This document shows positions 26,456 to 34,614 of a DNA stretch of 64,000 nucleotides, piece by piece (within the stretch, counting starts at the first letter, position 1; each line of letters starts with the position of its first letter). The stretch comes from Corynebacterium suedekumii (GTDB lineage: Bacteria; Actinomycetota; Actinomycetes; Mycobacteriales; Mycobacteriaceae): assembly GCF_030252185.1 (NCBI RefSeq), contig NZ_CP126970.1:1984001-2048000 (forward strand). Direction: 5' to 3'. A program made the position numbers and the translations under genes. Under the pieces are notes generated by a model. The model made no database searches. It was not told the DNA's origin and worked only from the letters and a program-made list of their open reading frames with translations.

Positions 26456-28246
26456 ATGGGTTTCACCACGCCGAGCTACGACCTCCCCGACCTCATCGCA
26501 CGCATTGACCGGGGCGATCTCCAACTGCCCGACTTCCAGCGCGCCTACGCCTGGGACGTCGACCGCATCCGTGCTCTGCTGGTCACCGTCCTCCGCGGCT
26601 ACCCTGTGGGATCCTTCCTCGCCCTGGACACCCGCGACGCCCCCGTCCGCTTCCGGCCCCGCCCGATCACCGGCGCTCCGGACACCGGGGCCGCCCCCGG
26701 CCTGCTCCTGCTCGACGGTCAGCAGCGACTGACCACCCTGTACCACTGCCTCGTCGGCGACGGCAGCGTGGACACCGTGGACTTCCGCTCCAAGCGCATC
26801 CGCCGCACCTTCTACGTCGACGTCGCCCGCGCGGTCGAGGCCCAGGTCATGCCCGACGAGGCCGTCTTCGCCGTCGATGAGGAGGGGATGGTCAAGTCCC
26901 ACTTCGGCCCCGAGATTCCCGGCGGCATCACCGACCGCGATGCCGCGGTCGCCGCCGGGTGCGTGCCCGTGTCGTCCCTGCTGTGGGAGTCCGGCACCGA
27001 CCTGCTCTTCGACCTGGCGGCCGAACGTGCCGCGATGCGGGAGAACGTCAAACGCTTCTATGACCGGGTGTCCAAGCCGCTGACCGCCTATGACATCCCG
27101 ATGATCCGCCTCAACCGCGAGACCGCCCAGACCGGTGTGGGCTCCATCTTCGCCCAGGCGAACTCGGCGGGCCTGCAGATGGACGTCTTCGAGCTGCTCA
27201 CCGCCGTCTTCGCCACCCAGGACCCCGACTTCCGGCTCTCCGACGACTGGGACGAGACGAAGGCGTACCTGCGCCGCTACCCGGCACTCGACGACATCGA
27301 CCGCACCGACTTCCTCACCGCCGTCTCCCTGCTGGTCACCGCCCGTCGGGGGCACGCCGCCGGCCAACGCGAGGACATCCTCAACCTCACCCTGGAGGAG
27401 TACCTCACCGCCCGGCACCAGCTGCGCGTGACCTTCCGGGAGGCCGCCGAGTTCCTCTCCCAGCGCTGCATGTTCACCCCGGCGCAGGTGCCCTACACCG
27501 CCCAGCTGATCCCCCTGGCGGTCATCTTCGCGGTCCTGGCGGACCATCCCCGCTCCCTGGCGTCCACGGTGGCGTGGGACAAGCTCAACCAGTGGTTCTG
27601 GAGCGGCATCTTCGGCGAACTCTACGGCTCGGCGGCCGTCATCCACCGCTCGGCCCGCGACGTCGACGAGGTCACCGCCTGGATCGCCGGCACCACGGAC
27701 ACCGTGCCCAAGACCGTCCGGGACGCCAGCTTCTCCGAGTCCCGCCTGTTCTCCGTGCGGGAGAACTCCGGGGTGTACAAGGGCATCTACGCCCTGCTCA
27801 TGGGTCGGGGAGCCCGGGACTGGCGTACCGCCCAGCCCTTCGACCGCTGGACCTTCCAGGACCTCAGCCCCGGATTCCACCGGGTGTTCCCCCTGGAATG
27901 GTGCGCCGAGCAGGGCGTGGACACGGTCCTGGCGAACAGCGTCCTCAACCGCACGCCCATGGGCAAGCGCACCGAAGTGGTCATCGACGGCTACTCACCG
28001 GCCCGCTACCTCAGTCGTGTCCAGTCGAAGTCACTCATGGAGGACTCCGAGTTCGACACCGTCCTCAGCTCCCATGAACTCAACCCGGACCTGCTCTTCC
28101 AGGGTGACATGCGGGCGTTCCTCCGCGACCGCCGCGCCCGCTTCCTCGGCATGATCGAGCACGCCATGGGCGCCCCGGTCATCCGGGACGTCGATGACGC
28201 GGACTACTCCGGCGGTGACGAGGGGCCGAACGCCTTCGCCGGGTGA
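26456..28246 (+). CDS. DUF262-domain protein (GmrSD-like, possible defence protein)
   Basis: A 596-residue protein. The N-terminal DUF262 (ParB/Srx-like nucleotide-binding) domain has LQLPDFQRAYAWD (about residues 22-34) and LLLDGQQRLTTLY, the motifs essential in GmrS-type type IV restriction and related anti-phage proteins. The middle is helical. The C-terminal region (SPGFHRVFPLEWC ... LNRTPMGKRTEVVIDG) aligns by eye with the HNH-like tail of long DUF262 proteins, usually HHIFP...NKTP...TNR; here the second His position reads Arg. It stands alone, with no neighbouring restriction gene. A role in DNA restriction is inferred, not shown. Confidence 0.8.
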   Translation: MGFTTPSYDLPDLIARIDRGDLQLPDFQRAYAWDVDRIRALLVTVLRGYPVGSFLALDTRDAPVRFRPRPITGAPDTGAAPGLLLLDGQQRLTTLYHCLVGDGSVDTVDFRSKRIRRTFYVDVARAVEAQVMPDEAVFAVDEEGMVKSHFGPEIPGGITDRDAAVAAGCVPVSSLLWESGTDLLFDLAAERAAMRENVKRFYDRVSKPLTAYDIPMIRLNRETAQTGVGSIFAQANSAGLQMDVFELLTAVFATQDPDFRLSDDWDETKAYLRRYPALDDIDRTDFLTAVSLLVTARRGHAAGQREDILNLTLEEYLTARHQLRVTFREAAEFLSQRCMFTPAQVPYTAQLIPLAVIFAVLADHPRSLASTVAWDKLNQWFWSGIFGELYGSAAVIHRSARDVDEVTAWIAGTTDTVPKTVRDASFSESRLFSVRENSGVYKGIYALLMGRGARDWRTAQPFDRWTFQDLSPGFHRVFPLEWCAEQGVDTVLANSVLNRTPMGKRTEVVIDGYSPARYLSRVQSKSLMEDSEFDTVLSSHELNPDLLFQGDMRAFLRDRRARFLGMIEHAMGAPVIRDVDDADYSGGDEGPNAFAG

Positions 28247-28359
28247 GACGTGCGCCATAAAGGGACAGGCGCGGGGACAGGCGTCAAAGCCACCGGCTAG
28301 AGTGTCATTCGTTCCACACCGCAGGTTCGAAAAGACTTCAGATGCAGGAGATAACACCC

Positions 28360-29946
28360 GTGAGCAAGCCCGTCGTCCTCATTGCCGACAAACTGGCACC
28401 TTCCACCGTAGAAGCGCTCGGAGACGCCGTGGAGGTGCGCTGGGTCGACGGCCCGAACACCCCGGAGCTCCTCGCCGCGGTTCCCGAGGCAGATGCCCTG
28501 CTGGTCCGTTCCGCCACGACCGTGACCCGTGAGGTCCTGGACGCCGCACCGAACCTGAAGATCGTCGGCCGCGCCGGCGTCGGCCTGGACAACGTCGACA
28601 TCGACGCCGCCACCGAGCGTGGTGTCATGGTGGTCAACGCCCCGACCTCCAACATCCACTCCGCCTGCGAGCACGCCATCGCCCTGCTCATGGCCACTGT
28701 CCGGCAGATCCCGGCCGCCGACTCCACCCTCCGGGACGGCGAGTGGAAGCGCTCCGCCTTCAAGGGTGTCGAGCTGTTCGGCAAGACCATCGGTGTCGTC
28801 GGCTTCGGCCACATCGGCCAGCTGTTCGCCCAGCGTCTGGCCGCCTTCGAGACGGAGATCATCGCGTACGACCCCTACGCCAACCCGGCCCGCGCCGCCC
28901 AGCTCGGCGTCGAGCTCGTCGACCTGGAGGAGTTGGTCTCCCGCGCCGACATCATCACCATCCACCTGCCCAAGACGAAGGAGACGGCCGGCATGTTCAA
29001 CGCCGAGCTGCTCGCCAAGTCGAAGAAGGGCCAGATCATCATCAACGCGGCCCGCGGTGGCCTCGTCGACGAGCAGGCCCTGGCCGACGCCATCAGGTCC
29101 GGTCACATCTGGGGTGCTGGTTTCGACGTCTACGCCACCGAGCCCTGCACCGACTCCCCGCTGTTCGGCCTTCCCGAGGTCGTGGTGACCCCGCACCTGG
29201 GTGCGTCCACCGCCGAGGCCCAGGACCGTGCCGGCACCGACGTCGCCGCCTCCGTGCTCAAGGCCCTGGCCGGCGAGTTCGTCCCGGACGCCGTCAACGT
29301 CTCCGGTGGCCGCGTCGGCGAGGAGGTCGCCCTGTGGCTGGAGCTGACCCGCAAGCTCGGCCTGCTGGCCGGTCGCCTGCTCGACTCCGCCCCGGTTGCC
29401 CTCGAGGTCGAGGTCCGCGGCGAGCTATCCACCGAGGATGACCTGTCCGTGCTCGGGCTGTCCGCCGTCCGTGGCCTGTTCTCCGGCATCACCGACGAGC
29501 CGGTCACCTTCGTCAACGCCCCGTCCATCGCCGAGACCCGTGGCCTGGACTACAAGGTGGACACCGCCACCGAGTCCACCGCCCACCGCTCCGCCGTCGA
29601 GGTCAAGGCCATCGCCGCGGACGGCTCCACCGCCAGCGTGGTCGGCGCCCTCACCGGCCTGGACCGCGTGGAGAAGTTCGTGCGTATCGACGACCGCGGC
29701 CTGGACATGCGCGCCGAGGGCCGCAACCTCTTCCTGCAGTACACCGACGCCCCGGGTGCCCTGGGCAAGGTCGGCTCCCTGCTCGGCGACGCCGGCATCA
29801 ACATCGAGTCCGCTGCGCTGACCCAGGCCGCCAAGGGCGACGGCGCCACCCTCATCCTGCGCGTCGACGCTGAGGTGCCGGAGGAGCTCGAGGAGGCCAT
29901 CGCGGAGGCCCTGGGTGCCACCGCGATCCAGCTCAACCTGGACTAG
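28360..29946 (+). CDS. serA: D-3-phosphoglycerate dehydrogenase
   Basis: A 528-residue long-type SerA, the first step of serine synthesis. GTG 28360 is preceded by AGGAG at 28347. Domains: substrate- and NAD-binding regions with VGFGHIGQLFAQRL (Rossmann loop), catalytic Arg in NAARGGLVDEQAL and His in VTPHLGAST; then the intervening domain and a C-terminal ACT domain (FLQYTDAPGALGKVGSLLGDAGINIESAAL) for serine feedback inhibition. Monocistronic, with a clear terminator downstream. Confidence 0.97.
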   Translation: MSKPVVLIADKLAPSTVEALGDAVEVRWVDGPNTPELLAAVPEADALLVRSATTVTREVLDAAPNLKIVGRAGVGLDNVDIDAATERGVMVVNAPTSNIHSACEHAIALLMATVRQIPAADSTLRDGEWKRSAFKGVELFGKTIGVVGFGHIGQLFAQRLAAFETEIIAYDPYANPARAAQLGVELVDLEELVSRADIITIHLPKTKETAGMFNAELLAKSKKGQIIINAARGGLVDEQALADAIRSGHIWGAGFDVYATEPCTDSPLFGLPEVVVTPHLGASTAEAQDRAGTDVAASVLKALAGEFVPDAVNVSGGRVGEEVALWLELTRKLGLLAGRLLDSAPVALEVEVRGELSTEDDLSVLGLSAVRGLFSGITDEPVTFVNAPSIAETRGLDYKVDTATESTAHRSAVEVKAIAADGSTASVVGALTGLDRVEKFVRIDDRGLDMRAEGRNLFLQYTDAPGALGKVGSLLGDAGINIESAALTQAAKGDGATLILRVDAEVPEELEEAIAEALGATAIQLNLD

Positions 29947-29971
29947 TCACCCGGTTTCATCCGCGCGTCAG

Positions 29972-30004
29972 AAGGCGACCACCGTGAGAGGTGGTCGCCT
30001 TTCG
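29972..30004 (+). terminator. Intrinsic terminator of serA
   Basis: Stem of 12 perfect pairs (29972-29983 with 29990-30001), loop GTGAGA, followed by TTC. Confidence 0.85.
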
Positions 30005-30105
30005 TCGTAGCGGGGTAGCGGGTTATCGGAGGATTTTCATTCAGCCACCACGCACCACAAACACGCAGGCAGACCACTCCGTCTAATTCTGCCCGCATAG
30101 AAATA

Positions 30106-30121
30106 GACCGATCAGTATGGG
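30106..30121 (+). promoter_or_regulatory. Weak McbR-like site upstream of the OsmC operon
   Basis: TAGAC-CGATCA-GTATG matches the McbR consensus TAGAC-N6-GTCTA at 8 of 10 positions. The rest of the 30005-30199 gap holds no other feature I can support. Given as a tentative site only. Confidence 0.25.
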
Positions 30122-30199
30122 AAACCCTCCGTGGGGCGTGTTTAATGGGTCGGGTTGCATCAACTGACTGACACCCCGCTACGCCCAAGGAGAACCGCC

Positions 30200-30748
30200 A
30201 TGTCTGACCTCACCCCGAACCACCAGCCCGGCGAGCCGCTGGAGCCCATCGACGGCGAGAAGCTCGCCGCTCTGGCGGAGAAGAACATCAACAACCCGGA
30301 GGGCGGCCGCAAGACCATCCGCACCCACACCGAGGCGGACGGCCTGTTCCGCAATTACACCCAGATCCGGAACCTTGAGCCGGTCCTGGTCTCCGAGCCG
30401 CCGCAGCTGCTCGGCGACGACTCCGCACCGAACCCGACCGAGGTCGCCCAGTCCGCCCTCGCGGCCTGCATCTCCGTGGGTATCCAGGCGATCGCCACTC
30501 ACCGGGGTGTGACCCTGACCAAGATCGCCATCGACATCGAGTCGGACATCGACATCTCCCCGACCTGGGGTGTGGGTGACCTCAACGACGACAAGCGCCC
30601 GGGTGTCTCCGACGTCCGGGTGAAGATCGACCTCGAGGGTGACGCCGACCGCGAGACCCTCGACCAGATCCAGAAGGACGCCATCCAATGGTCCCCGGTG
30701 GTCAACACCTACACCCGTCCGGCCAACCTCACCTCCGAGCTGGTCTAG
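30200..30748 (+). CDS. OsmC-family protein
   Basis: A 182-residue protein with the OsmC core PNPTEVAQSALAACISVGIQAIATHRGV, containing the conserved Cys of the family; the N-terminal partner Cys of classical peroxidatic OsmC/Ohr is not seen, so a thiol-peroxidase role is doubtful. AAGGAG lies 7 nt before ATG 30200. First gene of an operon with an acyl-CoA-dehydrogenase-like flavoprotein and a flavin reductase, an association that suggests sulfur or xenobiotic metabolism more than oxidative stress. Confidence 0.85.
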   Translation: MSDLTPNHQPGEPLEPIDGEKLAALAEKNINNPEGGRKTIRTHTEADGLFRNYTQIRNLEPVLVSEPPQLLGDDSAPNPTEVAQSALAACISVGIQAIATHRGVTLTKIAIDIESDIDISPTWGVGDLNDDKRPGVSDVRVKIDLEGDADRETLDQIQKDAIQWSPVVNTYTRPANLTSELV

Positions 30749-31828
30749 ATGAGTGCCCCGACCACCCCGACCCTGGAATCCCTGACCGGGGGCCGTCTCA
30801 TCCTCGATGAGCCGGTCCTGGCGACCATCGCCGAGCGTGCCAAGGCGGTGGACAAGAACGAGATCCCCGCGCGCTACGGCATCGAGCTGCTCGGCGAGCA
30901 GGATCTGATCACTCGCGACAGCCTCCTGGACACCGCACGCCAGATCCGGGAGATCGCCCGCATCGACCTCTCGGTCGCCTTCGGCCTGTGGGCGCACACC
31001 ATGGTCATCAGCTACCTGGAGACGGCCGGTACCGCGTACGCCGACCAGCTGCTGCCGACCCTGCGCTCGGGTCGGCGCCCCGGCGTCACCGGCATGGCCC
31101 CCGCCTTCAAGGAGGCCGCCGGCGCCGGGTCCATCGACCTTACCGCGCGTGAGGTCGACGGCGGGGTGGTCATCGACGGCAAGCTGGCGTGGGCCTCCAA
31201 CCTGGCTGATGACGCCGTCATCGTCACCGCCGCCCGTACCGGGGCGGGGGAGCGGCTGCTGGTGGTCATCGACGGCGACGCCGAGGGCGTCACCTTGGGC
31301 ACTCCCTTCGCGCTGCTCGGCCTCAACGCCACTTCCTCGGCCTCCATCACCCTTGACGGGGTCACGGTGCCGGACGCGCAGATCCTCTCCCGTGACTTAG
31401 ACGGCTTCATCGCCGCGGTCCGCCCCGGGTTCGTCATCATGCAGACCTCCGAGTGCCTCGGCGTGGCCGAGGCCGCCATCGAGGCCGCCGGCCAGCGCCT
31501 GAAGGGCCTCAACGAGGTCCTCGCCGACGACGTCGCCGCGGTCCGCGAGCGGATCGCCGAGCTGATCGCCACCCAGGAGGATCTCGCCCGGCGTATCGAC
31601 GCCGGCGAGCAGGTGACCAAGGTGTCGCTGCTGGAGCTGCGGCTCGGAGCGGCCGAGGCCGCTGTGGATGCCGCGGGCCTGGAGGTGCGGGTCGCCGGCG
31701 GTGCCGGCTACGCGCAGAGCTCCCCGGCGTCCCGCCGTTTCCGCGAGGCCGCCTTCATTCCCGTGCAGTCACCGTCAGAGACCCAGCTCAAATGGGAGCT
31801 GCAGCAGGCACGCAAGCAGGAGGGCTGA
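30749..31828 (+). CDS. Acyl-CoA-dehydrogenase-fold flavoprotein, probable monooxygenase component
   Basis: A 359-residue protein of the acyl-CoA dehydrogenase fold, with FGLWAHTMVISYLETAG in the N-terminal helical domain and the beta-barrel VTGMAPAFKEAAGAGSIDLTAREVDGGVVIDGKLAWASN. The encoded flavin reductase next door makes it likely to belong to the DszC/SfnB-type group, which use reduced flavin and oxygen instead of dehydrogenating acyl-CoA. It starts directly after the OsmC stop codon. The oxidised substrate is unknown; organosulfur compounds are a reasonable guess. Confidence 0.78.
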   Translation: MSAPTTPTLESLTGGRLILDEPVLATIAERAKAVDKNEIPARYGIELLGEQDLITRDSLLDTARQIREIARIDLSVAFGLWAHTMVISYLETAGTAYADQLLPTLRSGRRPGVTGMAPAFKEAAGAGSIDLTAREVDGGVVIDGKLAWASNLADDAVIVTAARTGAGERLLVVIDGDAEGVTLGTPFALLGLNATSSASITLDGVTVPDAQILSRDLDGFIAAVRPGFVIMQTSECLGVAEAAIEAAGQRLKGLNEVLADDVAAVRERIAELIATQEDLARRIDAGEQVTKVSLLELRLGAAEAAVDAAGLEVRVAGGAGYAQSSPASRRFREAAFIPVQSPSETQLKWELQQARKQEG

Positions 31829-31829
31829 G

Positions 31830-32324
31830 ATGACCCCGGCTGGCGTGACCGTCAGCGGTGACCGACTCCGGGCGGTCGTGGGGACGTTCCCGTCCGGGGT
31901 CACCATCGTCACCACCGTCGCCGAGACGGGGGAGGACGTCGGGTTGACCGTCAGCGCCTTCTCCTCGCTGTCGCTGGATCCGGCGATGGTGGTCCTCAGC
32001 GTGGACAACACCTCGCAGTCCCTGCCGTACCTCACCGTCGGCGGCCCGATCGGGGTGTCCGTCCTCTCCGAGGGACAGGGCGGGGTGGCCTACCAGTTCT
32101 CCCGCCGCGGCATCGACCGTTTCGAGGGAGTGGGGATCCACCGGCGGACCCACGGCGTGGCCACCATTGACGGCGCCGCGGCCTGGTTCGCCGGCACGAT
32201 CGCCGGGGCTTTTCCCGGCGGGGACCACACGATCCTCACCGTCCTCGTCGAGGACTGCGGCACGCTAGAGGAGGCCCGCCCGCTGCTGTATCAGCGCGGA
32301 CAGGTCCACGACTGGGTGATCTGA
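31830..32324 (+). CDS. Flavin reductase (HpaC/RutF-like)
   Basis: A 164-residue flavin reductase-like protein with the FMN-binding-split-barrel pattern: RAVVGTFPSGVTIVTT, GLTVSAFSSLSLDPAMVVLSV and the C-terminal AGAFPGGDHTILTVLVEDC. By family it reduces FMN or FAD with NAD(P)H and supplies reduced flavin to the monooxygenase-like protein encoded immediately upstream (1-nt gap). It ends 7 nt before the convergent oxidoreductase gene. Confidence 0.88.
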   Translation: MTPAGVTVSGDRLRAVVGTFPSGVTIVTTVAETGEDVGLTVSAFSSLSLDPAMVVLSVDNTSQSLPYLTVGGPIGVSVLSEGQGGVAYQFSRRGIDRFEGVGIHRRTHGVATIDGAAAWFAGTIAGAFPGGDHTILTVLVEDCGTLEEARPLLYQRGQVHDWVI

Positions 32325-32331
32325 GGCCCGG

Positions 32332-33468
32332 TCAGCGGTCCTGGGGGACCTGGTCGACCAGGTCGTCGTCCTCCGGCACCTCACCTTCAGGCCGCGGGGG
32401 AATCGCCCGGACCTGGTCGCGGCTCAGTCCCGGACCGAAGACGCGGGGTGGGAGGGTGACCTCCCGGCCCAGCCGGAGGGACTCCTCGATGGCGGCGAAG
32501 ACGCGGACATCGGCCAGACCCTCCTCGCCGTCCGGCTCGGGCGAGGCCCCGTCCCGGATGCAGTCGAGGAAGTAGCGGGTCTCGCCCGCGAACTGGTCCA
32601 CCGACTCCGCTTCGTGGTAGCGGCTTCCCTCATCGGTGGTCAGGGTGTAGTTGCGCGGCGGGGTGGGGGCGAAGCTGTAGCAGGAGTCCGAGGTCACGGT
32701 GCCGGCCGAGCCGACCAGGCCGAACCAGTCCAGGTCCGCGGCGGCGTAGCTGAGGGTGTACTGGGCCACCCGGTCCCCGGGGAAGCGCAGCGTGACGGCG
32801 ACGGAGTCGTGGAAGTTGAAACCGCGGTCATCGCTGACGACGCCGGTCGCGTGCACCGACACCGGCTCCGCGCCGAACAGATGCCGGACCAGGTTGAGCG
32901 GGTACGCGCCGAAGTCGGGGACCGGCCCGCCCCAGAATCCGCTGTGGCCCCGGTGGTTGGCCTCCTCGATGTCGTGGGTGAACACCGAGGTGAAGGTCCG
33001 CGGCTGCCCCACGGCACCGCGCCGGACCAGCTCCACCAGGTCGACCATGTAGGCGTCCTGGTGCATCCGGTAGGCCACCATGAGGGTGGCGCCACTGCGT
33101 TGCGACGCCGCGATCATCGCCGCGCAGTCCTCCTCCGAGGTCGCCATGGGCTTCTCCAGTAGGACGTGGATGCCGGCCTCGAGGGCCGGTTCCGCGAATT
33201 CCCGGTGACGGAAGACCGGGGTGGCGACATAGATCGCGTCGACTTCGCCGCTGGCGAGGAGCTGGTCGAAGTCGTCGTAGTCGTAGATGCGGACGTCGTC
33301 GTCGAAAGCCGCCTCCTTCTCGTCGGAGCCGGTGACCGCAGCCACGAGCCGGGCGTCGGGCAGGCTGCGCAGGGCGGGGAGAAACGCCTGCTGGGTGATC
33401 TGGCCGACGCCGACCACGGCGAAGCGGACGGGGTTGCTGGACGGGGTGTCAGATGCGGGAGAATTCAT
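32332..33468 (-). CDS. Gfo/Idh/MocA-family NAD(P)-dependent oxidoreductase
   Basis: A 378-residue oxidoreductase. The N-terminal Rossmann domain starts FAVVGVGQITQQAFLPAL, followed by YVATPVFRHREFAEPALEAG and the catalytic Lys in LLEKPMAT. The C-terminal alpha/beta domain (SGFWGGPVPDFGAYPLNLVRHLFG) has the GGxxxDxxxY/H-like pattern of the family, here GPVPDFGAYP. Likely acts on a sugar, polyol or inositol-type substrate. ATG 33468 was chosen because upstream in-frame codons lie in the leuB promoter region. Confidence 0.88.
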   Translation of the reverse strand: MNSPASDTPSSNPVRFAVVGVGQITQQAFLPALRSLPDARLVAAVTGSDEKEAAFDDDVRIYDYDDFDQLLASGEVDAIYVATPVFRHREFAEPALEAGIHVLLEKPMATSEEDCAAMIAASQRSGATLMVAYRMHQDAYMVDLVELVRRGAVGQPRTFTSVFTHDIEEANHRGHSGFWGGPVPDFGAYPLNLVRHLFGAEPVSVHATGVVSDDRGFNFHDSVAVTLRFPGDRVAQYTLSYAAADLDWFGLVGSAGTVTSDSCYSFAPTPPRNYTLTTDEGSRYHEAESVDQFAGETRYFLDCIRDGASPEPDGEEGLADVRVFAAIEESLRLGREVTLPPRVFGPGLSRDQVRAIPPRPEGEVPEDDDLVDQVPQDR

Positions 33469-33503
33469 GTGTCCCACGGTACGCCCGGGTCTTCCGGGCC
33501 TGC

Positions 33504-33509
33504 TAGACT
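33504..33509 (+). promoter_or_regulatory. -10 element (TAGACT) of leuB
   Basis: TAGACT is followed by about 39 nt before the leuB ATG, so leuB mRNA should have a leader. That leader contains CCATCTGGTGAGAAA (33521-33535), one mismatch from the arm of the ilvC inverted repeat; it may be a shared regulatory site. Confidence 0.45.
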
Positions 33510-33548
33510 CGGCCAAAAGTCCATCTGGTGAGAAAGGCATCCCACAGA

Positions 33549-34562
33549 ATGAAACTGGCAGTGATTGGCGGAGACGGCATCGGCCCGGAGGTCACCGACG
33601 AGGCCCTCAAGGTCCTGCGCGCCGTGCGCGATGACATCGAGACCACCGACTACGACCTGGGTGCCCGCCGCTACCTCCGCAACGGCGAACTGCTCACCGA
33701 CGACGACCTCGCCTCCCTGCGCGAGCACGACGCCATCCTCCTCGGCGCCATCGGCGCCCCGGGTTCCGTCCCGCCGGGTGTGCTCGAGCGCGGCCTGCTG
33801 CTGACGATGCGTTTCGCCCTCGACCACCATGTCAACCTGCGTCCCTCCAAGCTCTATGACGGTGTGGAGTCCCCGCTGAAGAACCCCGGCGAGATCGACT
33901 TCGTCGTCGTCCGTGAGGGCACCGAGGGTGCCTACACCGGCAACGGCGGCGCCATCCGCGTGGGCACCCCGCAGGAGGTGGCCAACGAGACCTCCGTCAA
34001 CACCCGTTACGGTGCCGAGCGTGTCGTCCGCTATGCTTTCGAGCTGGCCATGACCCGCCGCAAGCACCTCACTCTCGTGCACAAGACCAACGTGCTCGTC
34101 CACGGCGGCGGCATGTGGCAGCGCGCGGTCGACGAGGTCGCCACCGAGTACCCGGAGGTCACCGTCGAGTACTCGCACATCGACGCCGCCACCATCTACC
34201 TCATCACCGACCCCTCGCGTTTTGACGTCATCGTCACCGACAACCTCTTCGGCGACATCCTCACCGACGAGGCCGGTGCCGTGTCCGGCGGTATCGGCCT
34301 GGCCGCCTCCGGCAACATCGACGCCACCGGCACCAACCCGTCCATGTTCGAGCCCGTCCACGGTTCCGCCCCGGACATCGAGGGCCAGGGGATCGCCGAC
34401 CCCACCGCCGCCATCCTCTCCGCCGCCATGCTGCTGCGTCACCTCGGGGACGAGGACAACGCCGCGCGGATCGAGCAGGCGGTCGCCGACGACGTCGCAA
34501 AGCGCAGCGGTGAGATCCGCACCACCGACGTGGGTGACCGGATCGTCGCGGCGCTGCAGTAA
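33549..34562 (+). CDS. leuB: 3-isopropylmalate dehydrogenase
   Basis: A 337-residue enzyme that oxidises and decarboxylates 3-isopropylmalate in leucine synthesis with NAD and a divalent metal. Seen: [18 protein letters not shown] at the N-terminus, the substrate-binding [13 protein letters not shown], the catalytic Lys in LVHKTNVL, and the metal-binding [24 protein letters not shown]. Length is typical of the actinobacterial form. In C. glutamicum leuB and leuCD are repressed by LtbR; a ltbR homologue lies at 52336-53046. Confidence 0.96.
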   Translation: MKLAVIGGDGIGPEVTDEALKVLRAVRDDIETTDYDLGARRYLRNGELLTDDDLASLREHDAILLGAIGAPGSVPPGVLERGLLLTMRFALDHHVNLRPSKLYDGVESPLKNPGEIDFVVVREGTEGAYTGNGGAIRVGTPQEVANETSVNTRYGAERVVRYAFELAMTRRKHLTLVHKTNVLVHGGGMWQRAVDEVATEYPEVTVEYSHIDAATIYLITDPSRFDVIVTDNLFGDILTDEAGAVSGGIGLAASGNIDATGTNPSMFEPVHGSAPDIEGQGIADPTAAILSAAMLLRHLGDEDNAARIEQAVADDVAKRSGEIRTTDVGDRIVAALQ

Positions 34563-34614
34563 CGTGTGCGTATAACCCGGCACGAATGAAACGCACGAGA
34601 CAGTAAGGACACTG

